Assembly (NCBI GenBank): GCA_047638395.1
Contig: JBLIMV010000006.1
Span: 119,846-183,845, forward strand
Reading direction: 5' to 3'
DNA length: 64,000 nt
Source: CAXBCP01 sp047638395
Lineage (GTDB): Bacteria; Pseudomonadota; Alphaproteobacteria; MPNO01; UBA830
A model generated the notes under the pieces. The model was not told where the DNA came from. It saw only the letters and a list, made by a program, of their open reading frames with translations, and searched no databases. Both the position numbers and the translations under genes were made by a program. Within the stretch, counting starts at the first letter, position 1; every line of letters begins with the position of its first letter. Below, piece by piece: positions 1-9,546 of this stretch.

Positions 1-338
1 GAATTGATCAGGGCACCATTGATGGCGGTGGTGAACTGCAGTCCGACGAACAGCATGCCATTTCCGCCAATGAACAGCAGAATCCCCAGAAGCGCGATAA
101 GCTTCCAGTGCATACGCATCAGTGGCAGCTGAGCATGCAGGCTGCGGCGACAAATCGGATAGAGGATCATGAGCGCAAGCACACATCGCAGGAACGACAT
201 CGCCGCAGGCGGCACAGTACCCGCCACGTCACGGACGATGACGATACTTCCGGCCCAGCACAGCATCGCCAGCGCGCCTGCAATGGCGGCGGGCGGTGCA
301 TAGCGGGTCAGAATGTTAGGAGTCGGTGTTGGACTCAC
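1..338 (-). CDS. EamA/DMT-family transporter, N-terminal part (cut by window edge)
   Basis: Reading the minus strand from a GTG at 338 gives an uninterrupted frame to the window edge (about 112 residues). It begins MSPTPTPNILTRYAPP and contains hydrophobic segments (AGALAMLCWAGSIVIV; LIALLGILLFIGG) followed by GNGMLFVGLQFTTAINGALI, typical of the first EamA repeat of drug/metabolite exporters of the inner membrane. The GTG overlaps the end of the luciferase-like gene by about 23 nt, so the two are probably cotranscribed. The substrate cannot be told, and the C-terminal half lies outside the window. Confidence 0.7.
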   Translation of the reverse strand, partial: MSPTPTPNILTRYAPPAAIAGALAMLCWAGSIVIVRDVAGTVPPAAMSFLRCVLALMILYPICRRSLHAQLPLMRMHWKLIALLGILLFIGGNGMLFVGLQFTTAINGALIN

Positions 339-1419
339 CCAGCGCCTCGTTTACGCGTGGCATGACCTCGGTCGCCATCAGTTCCATGGACCGCTTGTCC
401 AGTGCCGGTTCAATCCAGTCATGCCCGGTATAAAGCAGTGTGCCAAATTCACCGGTCTCTTCGCGGAAAGCCAGTATCTGGTCGACCACGGAATTAACCG
501 TCCCGGCAATGACCTGCGTGTCGAGCGATTGTTCGAGCGTCACCTGATCGTCCGGCTGATCGGGATACGCCCGAAAAAGCTCCGGTCGCCCGTTGCCGAC
601 GAGCTTGGTCATGATGTTGCGGAAATAGAAACCATAGGGGCCGTCAGGAGATTTCGCATAGTCCCGCGCCTTTGCCGCGTCGTCTGCAACGAAAATAGAC
701 TTTGCGACACGCCAGCCCGACCCGTTGACCGGGCGTCCCGCCTGTTCGAGCCCTTCGAGGTATTTGGGCAGATGCGTCGCAACCCAATGCGCCTGCACAT
801 AGTTGGACGTGATCGGATCCCAGCCCCGCGCGGCAGCAGCGGTAATACCCCGCGAATAGGGTGTGATCGACGTCACGACAATCGGCGGGTGCGGCGTCTG
901 CAAAGGTGTGGAGACGATCCCCTGGCCGATTTCCGCATTCAAGGTGCGCTCGGTTGTCGCCGTCCAGTAATCGTTTTTCAGATTGTACGGCGGATCACCG
1001 GCCCATATCGCCAGGATCATATCGATCGATTGCAGCATCTTTGCGTTGCGGTCGACATCCAGGCTCTCGAACATCTCGGCGTCGGACAGCAACCCGCCCG
1101 GGCCGATCCCGAAGATGAACCGCCCATCGGTCATATGATCGATCATCGCCACATGCCCCGCCACCATTGCCGGGTGGTAGGATGGCAGTGTTACCGCAGC
1201 GGTCCCGAAGGTTATTTTTGTCGCATCATGCGCGAGCGACGCGATAAACATCAGGTTCGACGTAATCGGTTCCGCGCGATCCGTTATGTGTTCGCCGAAA
1301 AACGCCTCGACATAATCGAGATCGTCGGCGAGCAGAACCGCCGCCCGGTTCTCGTTCAGAACCTGGCGATAGTCTTTTGCGGGAGGGTGAACCGGCTGAG
1401 TAAAATATCCTAAACGCAT
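316..1419 (-). CDS. Luciferase-like (LLM class) flavin-dependent monooxygenase
   Basis: A 367-residue protein with the bacterial luciferase TIM-barrel pattern: an N-terminal LGYFTQPVHP strand, the ADDLDYVEAFFGEH segment, GTAAVTLPSYHPAMVAGHVAMIDHMTDGRFIFGIGPGG (the usual LLM core) and a C-terminal segment on cofactor/substrate turnover. Such enzymes use reduced FMN supplied by a partner reductase to oxygenate small organics in the cytoplasm. No flavin reductase gene is adjacent. The EamA-type exporter gene overlaps its 3' end. The length matches the limonene-monooxygenase-like branch, but the substrate is unknown. Confidence 0.85.
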   Translation of the reverse strand: MRLGYFTQPVHPPAKDYRQVLNENRAAVLLADDLDYVEAFFGEHITDRAEPITSNLMFIASLAHDATKITFGTAAVTLPSYHPAMVAGHVAMIDHMTDGRFIFGIGPGGLLSDAEMFESLDVDRNAKMLQSIDMILAIWAGDPPYNLKNDYWTATTERTLNAEIGQGIVSTPLQTPHPPIVVTSITPYSRGITAAAARGWDPITSNYVQAHWVATHLPKYLEGLEQAGRPVNGSGWRVAKSIFVADDAAKARDYAKSPDGPYGFYFRNIMTKLVGNGRPELFRAYPDQPDDQVTLEQSLDTQVIAGTVNSVVDQILAFREETGEFGTLLYTGHDWIEPALDKRSMELMATEVMPRVNEALGESNTDS

Positions 1420-1483
1420 GGCCGGACTATAGCAGTGCGTCGGGCTTCGCGATAGAAATCAGACCGCACAGGGAGATTCCGCC

Positions 1484-1846
1484 ATGTATGCCGACCATTC
1501 CATCCCGCACGCCGCCGGACAGATCATTATCGCCGTCTATTTCATCTGGATGGGGCTCAAGAACATCAAGCTGTGGGATATGAACGTGAATCGGATCAAA
1601 GCGCAGGGGCTTCCGGCAGCGCCCTGTCTGCTTCTGGGGTTCGCAATCCAGTTCACCGGCGCATTTATGGTTCTTGCCGACTGGCACACATCCGTCGGTG
1701 CGGTTCTACTGATGATCTTCACAGTGTTGGCCAGCGGGTTACATCACCGGTTCTGGCAAATGGATGATCCGATGATCCGCACATATCATTTTCTGTTGCT
1801 GACGAACAATATGTGCATCTTCGCCGGGTTGCTGCTCCTGGTGTGA
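1484..1846 (+). CDS. DoxX-like small integral membrane protein
   Basis: A 120-residue protein with four predicted hydrophobic segments (about residues 9-27, 45-65, 68-85 and 100-120). The pattern of a short helix, then AAPCLLLGFAIQFTGAFMVL, then the C-terminal helices resembles the DoxX/SURF4 family. GGGAGA precedes the ATG at good spacing. It is a plus-strand gene between two minus-strand genes, ending 4 nt before the stop of the CocE-type hydrolase. DoxX-like proteins are often linked to quinone or redox partners; the role here is not known. Confidence 0.7.
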   Translation: MYADHSIPHAAGQIIIAVYFIWMGLKNIKLWDMNVNRIKAQGLPAAPCLLLGFAIQFTGAFMVLADWHTSVGAVLLMIFTVLASGLHHRFWQMDDPMIRTYHFLLLTNNMCIFAGLLLLV

Positions 1847-1849
1847 CCC

Positions 1850-3526
1850 CTACTTTGTCGGCACCACCGGCAGAAGCAGTCGCGAGACATTCTTCGCGTT
1901 GTGCCAGAACGTATCGGTGCCAACCTTGTAGTAGAGATACTGATGGGTAAATATCGCATCCGTCAGCGGTGAATCGCCGTTGACGATTTCCAGCCGGATC
2001 CGGTGCCCCGCCCTGAAGCGGTGCGCACAGGGCATGACTTCAATCTCATAGGTGTAAATTTCGCCCGGTTCGATCGGTTGCGGATTACTATGGGTGTAGA
2101 ACGGGCGTTGTTTCGTGCTGTTTTTCTCGTCCTTCTCGCGGTGCGAGGCGCGCAGCCATCCCTTTGAGACCACGTTGAATGCCGGCTGCAGACCCTTTGC
2201 CCGGTCTTCCTGTGACTGCGGTTGCTGATCAGACAGCTTGATCACGAAATCCGTATCCGTGCAGGTCGACGACGCCTGTATTTCGAGGACAATCGGGCCG
2301 GCAATTTCGAGGTCCTTTTTGAGCGGCGCGGTCGCAAACGTCACCACCCCCCGCGCCGGGTCGGGGCCAAAGGGGCCAAAACCAACCGTGCCCAGCTTCC
2401 AGCCGGGGTCGGGATAATCGTAGCTGGTCGAACCGCCATTTGCTTTCGGCGCTTCGGTTGTCAGCGTCCCGTCATTGATCGAATTGACACTGCCCGATGT
2501 TTTCTTACTCAGATAAAATGGCTTGTACTTCGCATTTTTTGGCGGCCAGACGGCATCTTCACGCCATTCATTGCGGCCGCCAACGTGCAGACGCACATTC
2601 GGGCGCTTTTCGTAGCCGTTCTTCTTCCCCTTCAGGTAGTGGTCGTAGAACGGCAACAGCTCCTGTTCATGATACGAGATGTGATCGAACTGGTCGTGCG
2701 CTTCGAATACGTCCTTGGCACCGGTCACCACCAGTTTCTTCGGCGATTTGACCTTCTCGTAGCCGAGAATATTGCCGCGCAGATGCAGGCCCATCTTGCC
2801 CCAATGCCCGATCGACAGAACCGGCACCTTTATCTCGTCGAGGCGTTCCCATGCACAGCGTTCGCGCCACCAGTCGTCATATGTCGGATGCTTCGCCATC
2901 TCGCCGGCAAGGTCGAGCGGCATATACTGACCGCCGGGGCCGTTCGCCGCCCGATGCAGGTTATTGACGCGGATCATCTGATACCACATCGCCATAAAGT
3001 CGCAGTACATACCGCCGTGATAGGCAGTCCCGCGATACATATCGACAGAGCCGTCATACGGCGCGATGCATTTAAGGCTGGGCGGATTGACGATACCCAT
3101 GAACCACTGCGACCACGCGTAATAGGATTGTCCCAGACCGCCAACCTTGCCCGTGCACCATTCCTGACAGGCGACCCATTCAATGCACTCGTAGTAATCC
3201 TGCTGTTCCTGCTTATCGAGCAGGTTATAGACGCCATCCGACTGGCCGGAGCCGCGGACATCCATGTGGACATACACATACCCCTGATCGCGAACGTACC
3301 ATTCGACGGGGCCGACCTCGCGCCACAGGAACTGGGTCGAGTGGGGCAGATCGTCGGTCTCAAACTGGTAGGGAGATGCGGCAAAAAGGGCAGGAAACTT
3401 ACCAGGCGCATCGGGGCGATAAATACGGCAGGCGATGCGAACACCGTCGCGCATCGTGATAAAGACCGGCTCATCGATCTTCATCCCATAGCGTTGCTTC
3501 TTGTTCGCAGACTGTTTCTTTACCAT
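1850..3526 (-). CDS. CocE/NonD-family (X-Pro dipeptidyl-peptidase S15-like) alpha/beta hydrolase
   Basis: 558 residues, the usual length of the family. N-terminal MRDGVRIACRIYRPDAPGKFPAL and HMDVRGSGQSDG are the classic CocE entry motifs; the nucleophile is Ser134 in GLGQSYYAW. The C-terminal half (from about residue 330) is the jelly-roll domain seen in CocE and PepX. These enzymes cleave acyl esters or amides. GGGGAG lies before the ATG. It is the last gene of a TRAP-FAH-CocE series, so it probably acts on an imported ester or amide. No signal peptide is seen, so cytoplasmic action is likely. Confidence 0.88.
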   Translation of the reverse strand: MVKKQSANKKQRYGMKIDEPVFITMRDGVRIACRIYRPDAPGKFPALFAASPYQFETDDLPHSTQFLWREVGPVEWYVRDQGYVYVHMDVRGSGQSDGVYNLLDKQEQQDYYECIEWVACQEWCTGKVGGLGQSYYAWSQWFMGIVNPPSLKCIAPYDGSVDMYRGTAYHGGMYCDFMAMWYQMIRVNNLHRAANGPGGQYMPLDLAGEMAKHPTYDDWWRERCAWERLDEIKVPVLSIGHWGKMGLHLRGNILGYEKVKSPKKLVVTGAKDVFEAHDQFDHISYHEQELLPFYDHYLKGKKNGYEKRPNVRLHVGGRNEWREDAVWPPKNAKYKPFYLSKKTSGSVNSINDGTLTTEAPKANGGSTSYDYPDPGWKLGTVGFGPFGPDPARGVVTFATAPLKKDLEIAGPIVLEIQASSTCTDTDFVIKLSDQQPQSQEDRAKGLQPAFNVVSKGWLRASHREKDEKNSTKQRPFYTHSNPQPIEPGEIYTYEIEVMPCAHRFRAGHRIRLEIVNGDSPLTDAIFTHQYLYYKVGTDTFWHNAKNVSRLLLPVVPTK

Positions 3527-3545
3527 CTCGTATCTCCCCGAGCTA

Positions 3546-4481
3546 TCAGGCCAATGTGTTCGTCAGGGTTCCGACCCCTTCGAGTTCAATTTCCACCGTG
3601 TCGCCGGCTTTCATGAACACGGGCGGATTCCGCCCGACGCCGACGCCGGCGGGTGAACCGGTTGTCACGAAATCACCGGGTCTGAACCGGTACCATTGCG
3701 AATAATAAGAGATGATTTCCGGCAGCTTGAAGATCAGGTCGTCAGTCTTGGTGTCCTGCATGATCTCGCCGTTCAGGCGTGTCTGAAGATGCAGGTCGTA
3801 GGGATCGGCAATCTCATCCTTGGTGACGATAACCGGACCGCATGGTGTGAAACCGGGTAGGTTCTTGCCCATGACGTTGCGTTCCCAGCCATGGATCGGC
3901 CCGAAGGGCGGCTCACCTGCCTTGATATCGGGAATCCAGTCGCGCGCGGAAACGTCATTGGCGATCGTGTAGCCCATCACGTAATCCATCGCGTCTTCTT
4001 CCGAGACGGCATGGCATTCCCGACCAAACACAAAGCAAAACTCGCCCTCGTAATCGATCATATCGGGACATTGCGGCGGCACGGTAATCGCCTTGCCCGA
4101 CCCAAGCAGTGAATCCCGCGTCTTGATAAACCCGGCCGGATGCGCCGGACGGGGCGTATCGCCCATCTCGGCAAGATGGCGCCCGTAATTCATGCCAACG
4201 GAGAATATCAGCCACGGATCGGGGATCGGTGGCGCAAAACTGGTATCGGCAAAGGCTGAAAGAGCATTTGCACAGCCGTCCATATCGGCTTCGGCAGCGC
4301 CAGCGATCCGGCGCACGGCTTCAAGCCCGTCATCGCCACGCTCGAGAATCCCGCGCACGCTGTCGGGCCGCCAGCCGGACAGCACAGTTTCCGGCACGGT
4401 CGCGAGATTGAGAACCTGGTTGTCTCCAACGACAACGCCGGGATCACCGCCAGCGGCGGTATCAATTGTCAGCAGTTTCAC
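3546..4481 (-). CDS. Fumarylacetoacetate hydrolase (FAH) family protein
   Basis: 311 residues, beginning at a GTG with GGGAAA upstream. The C-terminal two thirds carries the FAH fold: FSVGMNYGRHLAEMG, the metal-binding DYEGEFCFVFGREC region, FTPCGPVIVTKDEI and the late motif GDFVTTGSPAGVGVGRNPP. Members cleave C-C bonds of acylpyruvates or decarboxylate/hydrate 2-oxo-enoic acids in aromatic catabolism, using Mg2+ or Mn2+. It lies 27 nt downstream of the TRAP permease and 19 nt upstream of the CocE-type hydrolase. The exact reaction is not assignable. Confidence 0.88.
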   Translation of the reverse strand: MKLLTIDTAAGGDPGVVVGDNQVLNLATVPETVLSGWRPDSVRGILERGDDGLEAVRRIAGAAEADMDGCANALSAFADTSFAPPIPDPWLIFSVGMNYGRHLAEMGDTPRPAHPAGFIKTRDSLLGSGKAITVPPQCPDMIDYEGEFCFVFGRECHAVSEEDAMDYVMGYTIANDVSARDWIPDIKAGEPPFGPIHGWERNVMGKNLPGFTPCGPVIVTKDEIADPYDLHLQTRLNGEIMQDTKTDDLIFKLPEIISYYSQWYRFRPGDFVTTGSPAGVGVGRNPPVFMKAGDTVEIELEGVGTLTNTLA

Positions 4482-4508
4482 GGCACATTTCCCTGGTTGG
4501 TGGATAGG

Positions 4509-6458
4509 TCAGACTAAGATCGTCGCGATCTCGGGGACCGCGACGATAAGCAACAAAACGAGCAGCATCGTGATCGCAAACGGCACAGCACCCCAGAAAA
4601 CATCCTCGATCCGGATACGTTCATCCTGCAAATTGCTGTGTATCACAAAGCACGCGAGCCCCAGTGGCGGCGTCAGCAGGCCGATTTCAACGGCGATGAT
4701 CGTGATAATGCCGAACCAGATCAGATCGATCTCAAACCCGGCGAGCGCGGGGATCATCAGCGGTACAGTGATCAGCATGATCGAACCTGCATCGAGGATC
4801 GTTCCCATCAGGATGATGGCGATGATGTAGATCGCCAGCAATCCCGTCAGCCCAAGACCCGACGCATTGACCCAGTGTTCCATCAGATTGGGGATACCGG
4901 TCAGGGCGATCATCCGGGAATAAATATGGGCAGAGACCAGCAGGAAGCAGATCGATGCCGTTACATGGCCGGTTTCAGACAAAGCTTCCCACAGCCTACT
5001 TCGGTTCAGCGCACGCTTTGCAATGGCGAGTACCAGGGCACCGAGCGCCCCGACACCCCCCGCTTCGGTTGCCGTGAAAACGCCGCCATATATGCCGCCC
5101 AGCACCAGCGCAATCAGCAGGAATATCGGCAAGCTTTTGCGCGCTGCCTCTCCGCCGGTCATGGTCGATTCACGTTTGGTATTCAGGGCTTCCGGGGTCC
5201 CGACCTTGTCGGGAAAATAGGTCGCCATCACCCAGATAAGGGCGCAGTAGGCCACGGCAAGCACGATCCCCGGAAGGATCCCGGCAATAAACAGATCGCC
5301 AATGGATTGCTCGGCCAGGATGCCGAAAACAATAAGCAGCAAACTGGGGGGAATCAGCATCCCAAGTACAGACGAGCCAGCAACCACACCTACGGAAAAG
5401 CGCGGTCGGTAGCCCAGCCGCAGCATCTCCGGCACGGCAACCTTTGTGAAAACCGATGCAGACGCAATGCTGGTGCCCGTGACGGCGGCAAACACGGCGT
5501 TGGCGCCAACAGTGGCCGTGCCCAGGCCGCCTTTCATTTTTCGGAAAAGATGGTTCGCAACATCGTACGTATCCTTGCCAATACCCGAGATGCTGACCAG
5601 AAATCCCATCAGGACGAAAAGCGGAATAACGCCGAATTCGTATCGCTTCATGCTTTCACCGACAGACAGGGAAAGCAGCTTTCCGGCAAGGTCCATGTCG
5701 TCGCGGACCAGCCACACGCAAACGAAGGAAATCAGCGCAAGCGCGACACCGACATGAACGCCGACATAGACGAAAAACAGAACGAAGACGATCGAAATAA
5801 CGCCGATGCCGGCATCGCTGATCTCGGTGAAGTTCGCAAGCGCCCACAGGATGACGACCGCCACGGTCAGCAGGGCGAACACCCGCACAACACCCCCGCC
5901 TTCCAGCGCATCCTCGCGATGCAGGCGGCGCAGGCCTCCAAGGCCTTTAAGGAACGCCCGGCCGAACTGGATCGCGCATAAGACCGCACCGACAAGTATC
6001 AGCAATTTGAACGGCCAGCTTGGCAGCGCGAAGTCACCTTCGAGACCTTCGAACGTGTCCCGCCGCCAGACCTTGTTGAAAGTCGGCAGCGTGTAGACGA
6101 AAACAATCACCATCAGAGTGAAGCCAAAGGTGTCGTAGAGCGCGCTGAGGCTCAGCCCCAGCGACGGCCGGTCGCGCAACAGGCGGGCCAGCAAAATATC
6201 AGACCGCGTTAGGCGCCCGCTGCGGATCGCGGCAGGCAATTGCATAAACATGATGACGAGGATCGACAGTTCCACCAGCAACGGCACGCCGTTGATGGGC
6301 GCACTAAATACGGCACGGCTGATTACATCGGCGCACAGGATGGACATCAGACAGAAAATCCAGATGCTGCCACCGCCGTTAAATAGCGAGATCACGCCGT
6401 CGAACAGCCGGACCGGCAGGCCCGGCTGTCGTGTCATCGGGGAATCGGAGTCCGCCAT
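4509..6458 (-). CDS. TRAP transporter fused small-large permease (DctQ-DctM)
   Basis: 649 residues, much longer than a DctM alone (about 430). Residues 1-170 are a four-helix DctQ-type domain (SILVIMFMQLPAAIRSGRLTRSDI), and from about residue 200 a DctM-type domain with many helices follows, including VTGTSIASASVFTKVAVPEMLRLGY and GMLIPPSLLLIVFGILAEQSIG. It moves an organic acid across the inner membrane driven by a sodium or proton gradient, with the DctP protein encoded 36 nt upstream as the periplasmic receptor. The FAH and CocE genes follow, so the solute is probably their precursor. Confidence 0.93.
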   Translation of the reverse strand: MADSDSPMTRQPGLPVRLFDGVISLFNGGGSIWIFCLMSILCADVISRAVFSAPINGVPLLVELSILVIMFMQLPAAIRSGRLTRSDILLARLLRDRPSLGLSLSALYDTFGFTLMVIVFVYTLPTFNKVWRRDTFEGLEGDFALPSWPFKLLILVGAVLCAIQFGRAFLKGLGGLRRLHREDALEGGGVVRVFALLTVAVVILWALANFTEISDAGIGVISIVFVLFFVYVGVHVGVALALISFVCVWLVRDDMDLAGKLLSLSVGESMKRYEFGVIPLFVLMGFLVSISGIGKDTYDVANHLFRKMKGGLGTATVGANAVFAAVTGTSIASASVFTKVAVPEMLRLGYRPRFSVGVVAGSSVLGMLIPPSLLLIVFGILAEQSIGDLFIAGILPGIVLAVAYCALIWVMATYFPDKVGTPEALNTKRESTMTGGEAARKSLPIFLLIALVLGGIYGGVFTATEAGGVGALGALVLAIAKRALNRSRLWEALSETGHVTASICFLLVSAHIYSRMIALTGIPNLMEHWVNASGLGLTGLLAIYIIAIILMGTILDAGSIMLITVPLMIPALAGFEIDLIWFGIITIIAVEIGLLTPPLGLACFVIHSNLQDERIRIEDVFWGAVPFAITMLLVLLLIVAVPEIATILV

Positions 6459-6494
6459 CGCGGGGCCCGTTAGGCCGTTGTCCGGCCCTTCCGC

Positions 6495-7571
6495 CTAGTC
6501 CTTGTCCCAATCACGGAGGATCCCGACGTTCATGGCACGCATTTCGGCCATATAGGTCGCGACCAGTTTGTTCCCGGGCAGTCCACGTTTCTCAAGGCGG
6601 GCAGCCCATTCCTTGGCGATATTGGGCAGTGCCATCGCCCATTTTTTACGTTCCGCGTCAGCAAGCACACTGAACTTCACGCCCTTTTTCTTCATAATGC
6701 CGACGAACTTGCCGCGCTTCTTGGCATCAATGCCTTCGAGATAGTCCGGCCATTTGACGACTTCTTCGCGAATGATCGTCCGCACATGGGCCGGCATGCT
6801 TTTCCAGACATCGGCGTTGAACGTCACACCCGCGGTCAAAGCGGGTCCGAAATCGACCCGGGTATAATGCGGTGCAGCCGCCCAGGTTTTGTAGACAAAG
6901 GACAGGATCTCGGAGATCGGATAGCCTTCGTAAACGCCATTCTTGATGTTTGTGAAGGACTGATTCATCGAAGAATTAACCGAAACTGCGCCGGTACCCC
7001 GGAGCCACTGGGCAAACGTACCGCTGGAGCCGAGCTTGCGGCCCTTCAGGTCTTCGAACTTGGTCACCGGGAACTTGGTGAAAAGCTGCATTGAATCATT
7101 CGGGCCGCTTTCGAGATGAACCTGATTGTGCCTGGTGTAGGCGGCATTCATTTCCGGAATTTGTTTCCGGAGTTTGCGGTCGATGTTCAACAATTGCCGC
7201 CGGGTCATATCCACAAACGGCATGTGAACCGGGTAGGCCTCAAGCGGCAGGTTTGACGGCTCGAAATTCTTGAGGATCAGCGCCGCGCCGGCAATGCCTT
7301 CTTCCGCAGCCTCAAAAACTTCGTTGAAGCTGGCGAGTGAGCTCGAATAGGCGTGGTTCCATTCGATCTTGAACCCCTGGCCTTCGGGACTGGCGAGCCG
7401 CGCATCGATCTTTTTCGTGACGATATTCTTGAATGCCGCGACAAAGGTAACCAGCGGCGGTGGCGCCGCTGCCACAGTGATCTTGACCGTCTTGGCAGTG
7501 ACAGGTGTTGCAACTGACAAGGCACAGGCAAGCAGTGCTCCGGTCATCAGCGTCCTTGAAGTTCCAGCCAT
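6495..7571 (-). CDS. TRAP transporter periplasmic solute-binding protein (DctP type)
   Basis: 358 residues with a signal peptide (about residues 1-27, ending TPVTA-KT). The DctP architecture is visible: an early strand KTVKITVAAAPPP, a central FEDLKGRKLGSSGTFAQWLRGTGAVSV segment that holds the usual carboxylate-binding arginine region, and KTWAAAPHYTRVDFGP. GGGAGGA stands 7 nt before the ATG, a strong start. It is the first gene of a TRAP-FAH-CocE operon, and the 290-bp gap upstream is shared with the divergent FMN dehydrogenase. The ligand is unknown. Confidence 0.92.
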   Translation of the reverse strand: MAGTSRTLMTGALLACALSVATPVTAKTVKITVAAAPPPLVTFVAAFKNIVTKKIDARLASPEGQGFKIEWNHAYSSSLASFNEVFEAAEEGIAGAALILKNFEPSNLPLEAYPVHMPFVDMTRRQLLNIDRKLRKQIPEMNAAYTRHNQVHLESGPNDSMQLFTKFPVTKFEDLKGRKLGSSGTFAQWLRGTGAVSVNSSMNQSFTNIKNGVYEGYPISEILSFVYKTWAAAPHYTRVDFGPALTAGVTFNADVWKSMPAHVRTIIREEVVKWPDYLEGIDAKKRGKFVGIMKKKGVKFSVLADAERKKWAMALPNIAKEWAARLEKRGLPGNKLVATYMAEMRAMNVGILRDWDKD

Positions 7572-7725
7572 TAAAGCGTCCTCCCATTTTTTGGTTTAGC
7601 GAAATGCTAGCACCAATCATCGGCACCTCCGACTCCTGTTATCGATCAGAAAATTGCGGAGTTTGCCCCATCAGCGTCGATTTGTTGTCCATTCGACTTA
7701 ATTTATTTTTATTTGAAACCATTGA

Positions 7726-7737
7726 ATTGTCAACAAT
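7726..7737. promoter_or_regulatory. Possible operator: 12-bp inverted repeat ATTGTCAACAAT
   Basis: ATTGT and ACAAT arms separated by CA, in the AT-rich 290-bp divergent spacer between the TRAP DctP gene (start 7571) and the FMN dehydrogenase. The arm type resembles FadR/GntR-family operators (TTGT-N2-ACAA). The half-site TCAACAAT recurs twice at 30970-30992, next to the other TRAP DctP gene. Short AT-rich palindromes can arise by chance, so this is weak evidence. Confidence 0.3.
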
Positions 7738-7862
7738 CAAATTTCCACCCAGCTTGCAGACCGGGGTTACGGGGTTAACCGACTTGGCAATCGACGCGGA
7801 TCAGGCGAAAACATATGGGACGAAGATCTCTTCCCCGAACCAAGCCAGAGAGCCATACGCAA

Positions 7863-8951
7863 ATGACCGAAAACTATGCCACGATGCACGAGATCATCGT
7901 TGCCGCGCGCAACAACACCAGCCGATCGGTCTGGAACTATGTCACCGGGGCCGCAGAGACCGAAACCACCCTGCGCCGCAACCGTCATTGTCTGGACTGT
8001 CACGCGCTGCGCCCGCGCATCCTGCGTGACGTCCGCGAAATAGACACCAGCCGCACCTTCATGGGGCACAAGCTGCGTATCCCCTGCCTACTGGCCCCGA
8101 TCGGCTCGCTGCAGACCATTACGCCGGAAGGCGGTATTGCGGTCGCAAAAGCAGCCGCCGAATTCGGCACGATGAACCTGGTCAGCACCGTCACCGAGCC
8201 GGCGCTTGAAGAGATTGCACAGGCGACCAATCACCCCAAGATTTTCCAGATATACATTCGCGGTGACGAAGCCTGGGTCGACGCCCTGATCGACCGCGCC
8301 CGCGATTCCGGATACGCGGCGATCTGCCTGACGGTCGATTCCGCGTATTACGGTCGGCGCGAACGTCAGCTCATCACCGGGTGGCGCCCGCCCAGTATCC
8401 AGCGTTACGGCGAGAACGCCCGGGCGCTACAAGCCGGTCTGACCTGGGAATGGATGGACAGAATGCGTGAACGCGGCGGATTACCGTTCATCCTGAAAGG
8501 CGTACAGACGGCGGAAGATGCGGAAATAGCCATCGAACACGGCGTAGACACGATCTACGTCTCCAACCATGGCGGACGCCAGCTCGACCACGGTGACGGA
8601 ACGCTGGAGATTCTCAAAGAGGTCGTCGCGGTCGCGAAAGGCAAGGCAGAGATCGTGGTCGATGGCGGTATCGTGCGCGGCACCGATGTGCTCAAAGCGC
8701 TCGCCGTCGGTGCCGATGTCGTCGCACTCGGCCGCTACCAGGCCTGGGCCCTGGCGGCCGGCGGACAGGCTACCCTCGTGCGCGCCCTTGAGATCATGGA
8801 AGCCGAAATAAAGAACGCGATGGGCCTGACCGGCGTCTCGTCGCTCGACCAGCTCGACCCGAGCTACGTCAAAGAAGCCCGCGCCGTCAGTCAGGCGCAC
8901 GAATTGTCGGCCTTCCCGTTCCTCCCCGAGGAAATCCGCGGACCGAAGTGA
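7863..8951 (+). CDS. FMN-dependent alpha-hydroxy-acid dehydrogenase (lactate dehydrogenase/glycolate oxidase family)
   Basis: 362 residues from the ATG at 7863 (MTENYATMHEI); an in-frame ATG at 7815 would add 16 residues but has no better ribosome site. The TIM barrel shows PCLLAPIGSLQTITPEGGIAVAKAAAEFGT, the catalytic YVSNHGGRQLDHGDGT segment (active-site His and Arg) and the phosphate-binding EIVVDGGIVRGTDVLKAL and ALGRYQAW motifs. It oxidises an L-2-hydroxy acid to the 2-oxo acid with FMN. The VOC gene follows 80 nt downstream. The substrate is unknown. Confidence 0.9.
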   Translation: MTENYATMHEIIVAARNNTSRSVWNYVTGAAETETTLRRNRHCLDCHALRPRILRDVREIDTSRTFMGHKLRIPCLLAPIGSLQTITPEGGIAVAKAAAEFGTMNLVSTVTEPALEEIAQATNHPKIFQIYIRGDEAWVDALIDRARDSGYAAICLTVDSAYYGRRERQLITGWRPPSIQRYGENARALQAGLTWEWMDRMRERGGLPFILKGVQTAEDAEIAIEHGVDTIYVSNHGGRQLDHGDGTLEILKEVVAVAKGKAEIVVDGGIVRGTDVLKALAVGADVVALGRYQAWALAAGGQATLVRALEIMEAEIKNAMGLTGVSSLDQLDPSYVKEARAVSQAHELSAFPFLPEEIRGPK

Positions 8952-9030
8952 CGAGCGACGGTCAATTATTTACTTCGGATATTCCCCCCACTAACATTTA
9001 CGGATCAGCAATTTCTCCGGGGGAAACACG

Positions 9031-9546
9031 ATGTCGGCTACCGAAACAATCGTCAAAACCGAACCGCACCTCAAACCGGCACTGTTGTCTCATGGCACGG
9101 TTGAAAGTCATGACCTCCACGAGGCGCGCCGGTTCTATGAAGAATTTCTCGGGCTCGAAGTGACGCAGACCAGTGCCGTTTCGCTCATGTTGCGGCTGAA
9201 TAGTACAACCACGATCGCTTGTGTGCAGACCAAAGGCGAGACCTCAGCCGGCATATACAGCCATTTCGGTCTCGACATGCAATCGGAAGCAGAAGTGGAT
9301 CAGGCTTATAAGGTTGCGCTTGAGCAGCAGGGAAATTACGGCATCAAGAAGATCACCAAGCCCACTCATCAGCACGGCACCTATGCCATGTACATCATCG
9401 ACCGCGACGATAACTGGTGGGAGATCCTGACGAATCCGGAAGGTGGATACAGCTATGTGTTCGACCTCGAAGAAGCCGACGAAAAATGGCGCGACCAGAA
9501 TCACGGACGTGACCGTCAGAAACGCGCAAAGCAAAAACCCAGCTAG
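9031..9546 (+). CDS. VOC-superfamily (glyoxalase/extradiol dioxygenase fold) protein
   Basis: 171 residues. SHGTVESHDLHEARRFYEEFLGLEV is the typical first beta-alpha-beta module of a VOC protein; candidate metal ligands are the His of SHGTVES, the His of YSHFGLDM and the Glu of NWWEILTN. The C-terminal 30 residues are charged and extend past the fold. GGGGGAAA precedes the ATG. Members are dioxygenases, isomerases or resistance proteins. The pairing with the FMN dehydrogenase suggests action on a 2-oxo or dihydroxy compound, but the reaction is not determined. Confidence 0.8.
   Translation: MSATETIVKTEPHLKPALLSHGTVESHDLHEARRFYEEFLGLEVTQTSAVSLMLRLNSTTTIACVQTKGETSAGIYSHFGLDMQSEAEVDQAYKVALEQQGNYGIKKITKPTHQHGTYAMYIIDRDDNWWEILTNPEGGYSYVFDLEEADEKWRDQNHGRDRQKRAKQKPS

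Noticed and set aside
313..1413. 366-codon open frame on the plus strand
   Set aside because: Fully antisense to the luciferase-like gene; the translation has no family features and reflects high GC content.
2222..3616. 464-codon open frame on the plus strand
   Set aside because: Antisense to the CocE-type hydrolase, whose catalytic motifs are intact on the other strand.
4638..5981. 447-codon open frame on the plus strand
   Set aside because: Antisense to the fused TRAP permease; low-complexity, charged translation without domains.
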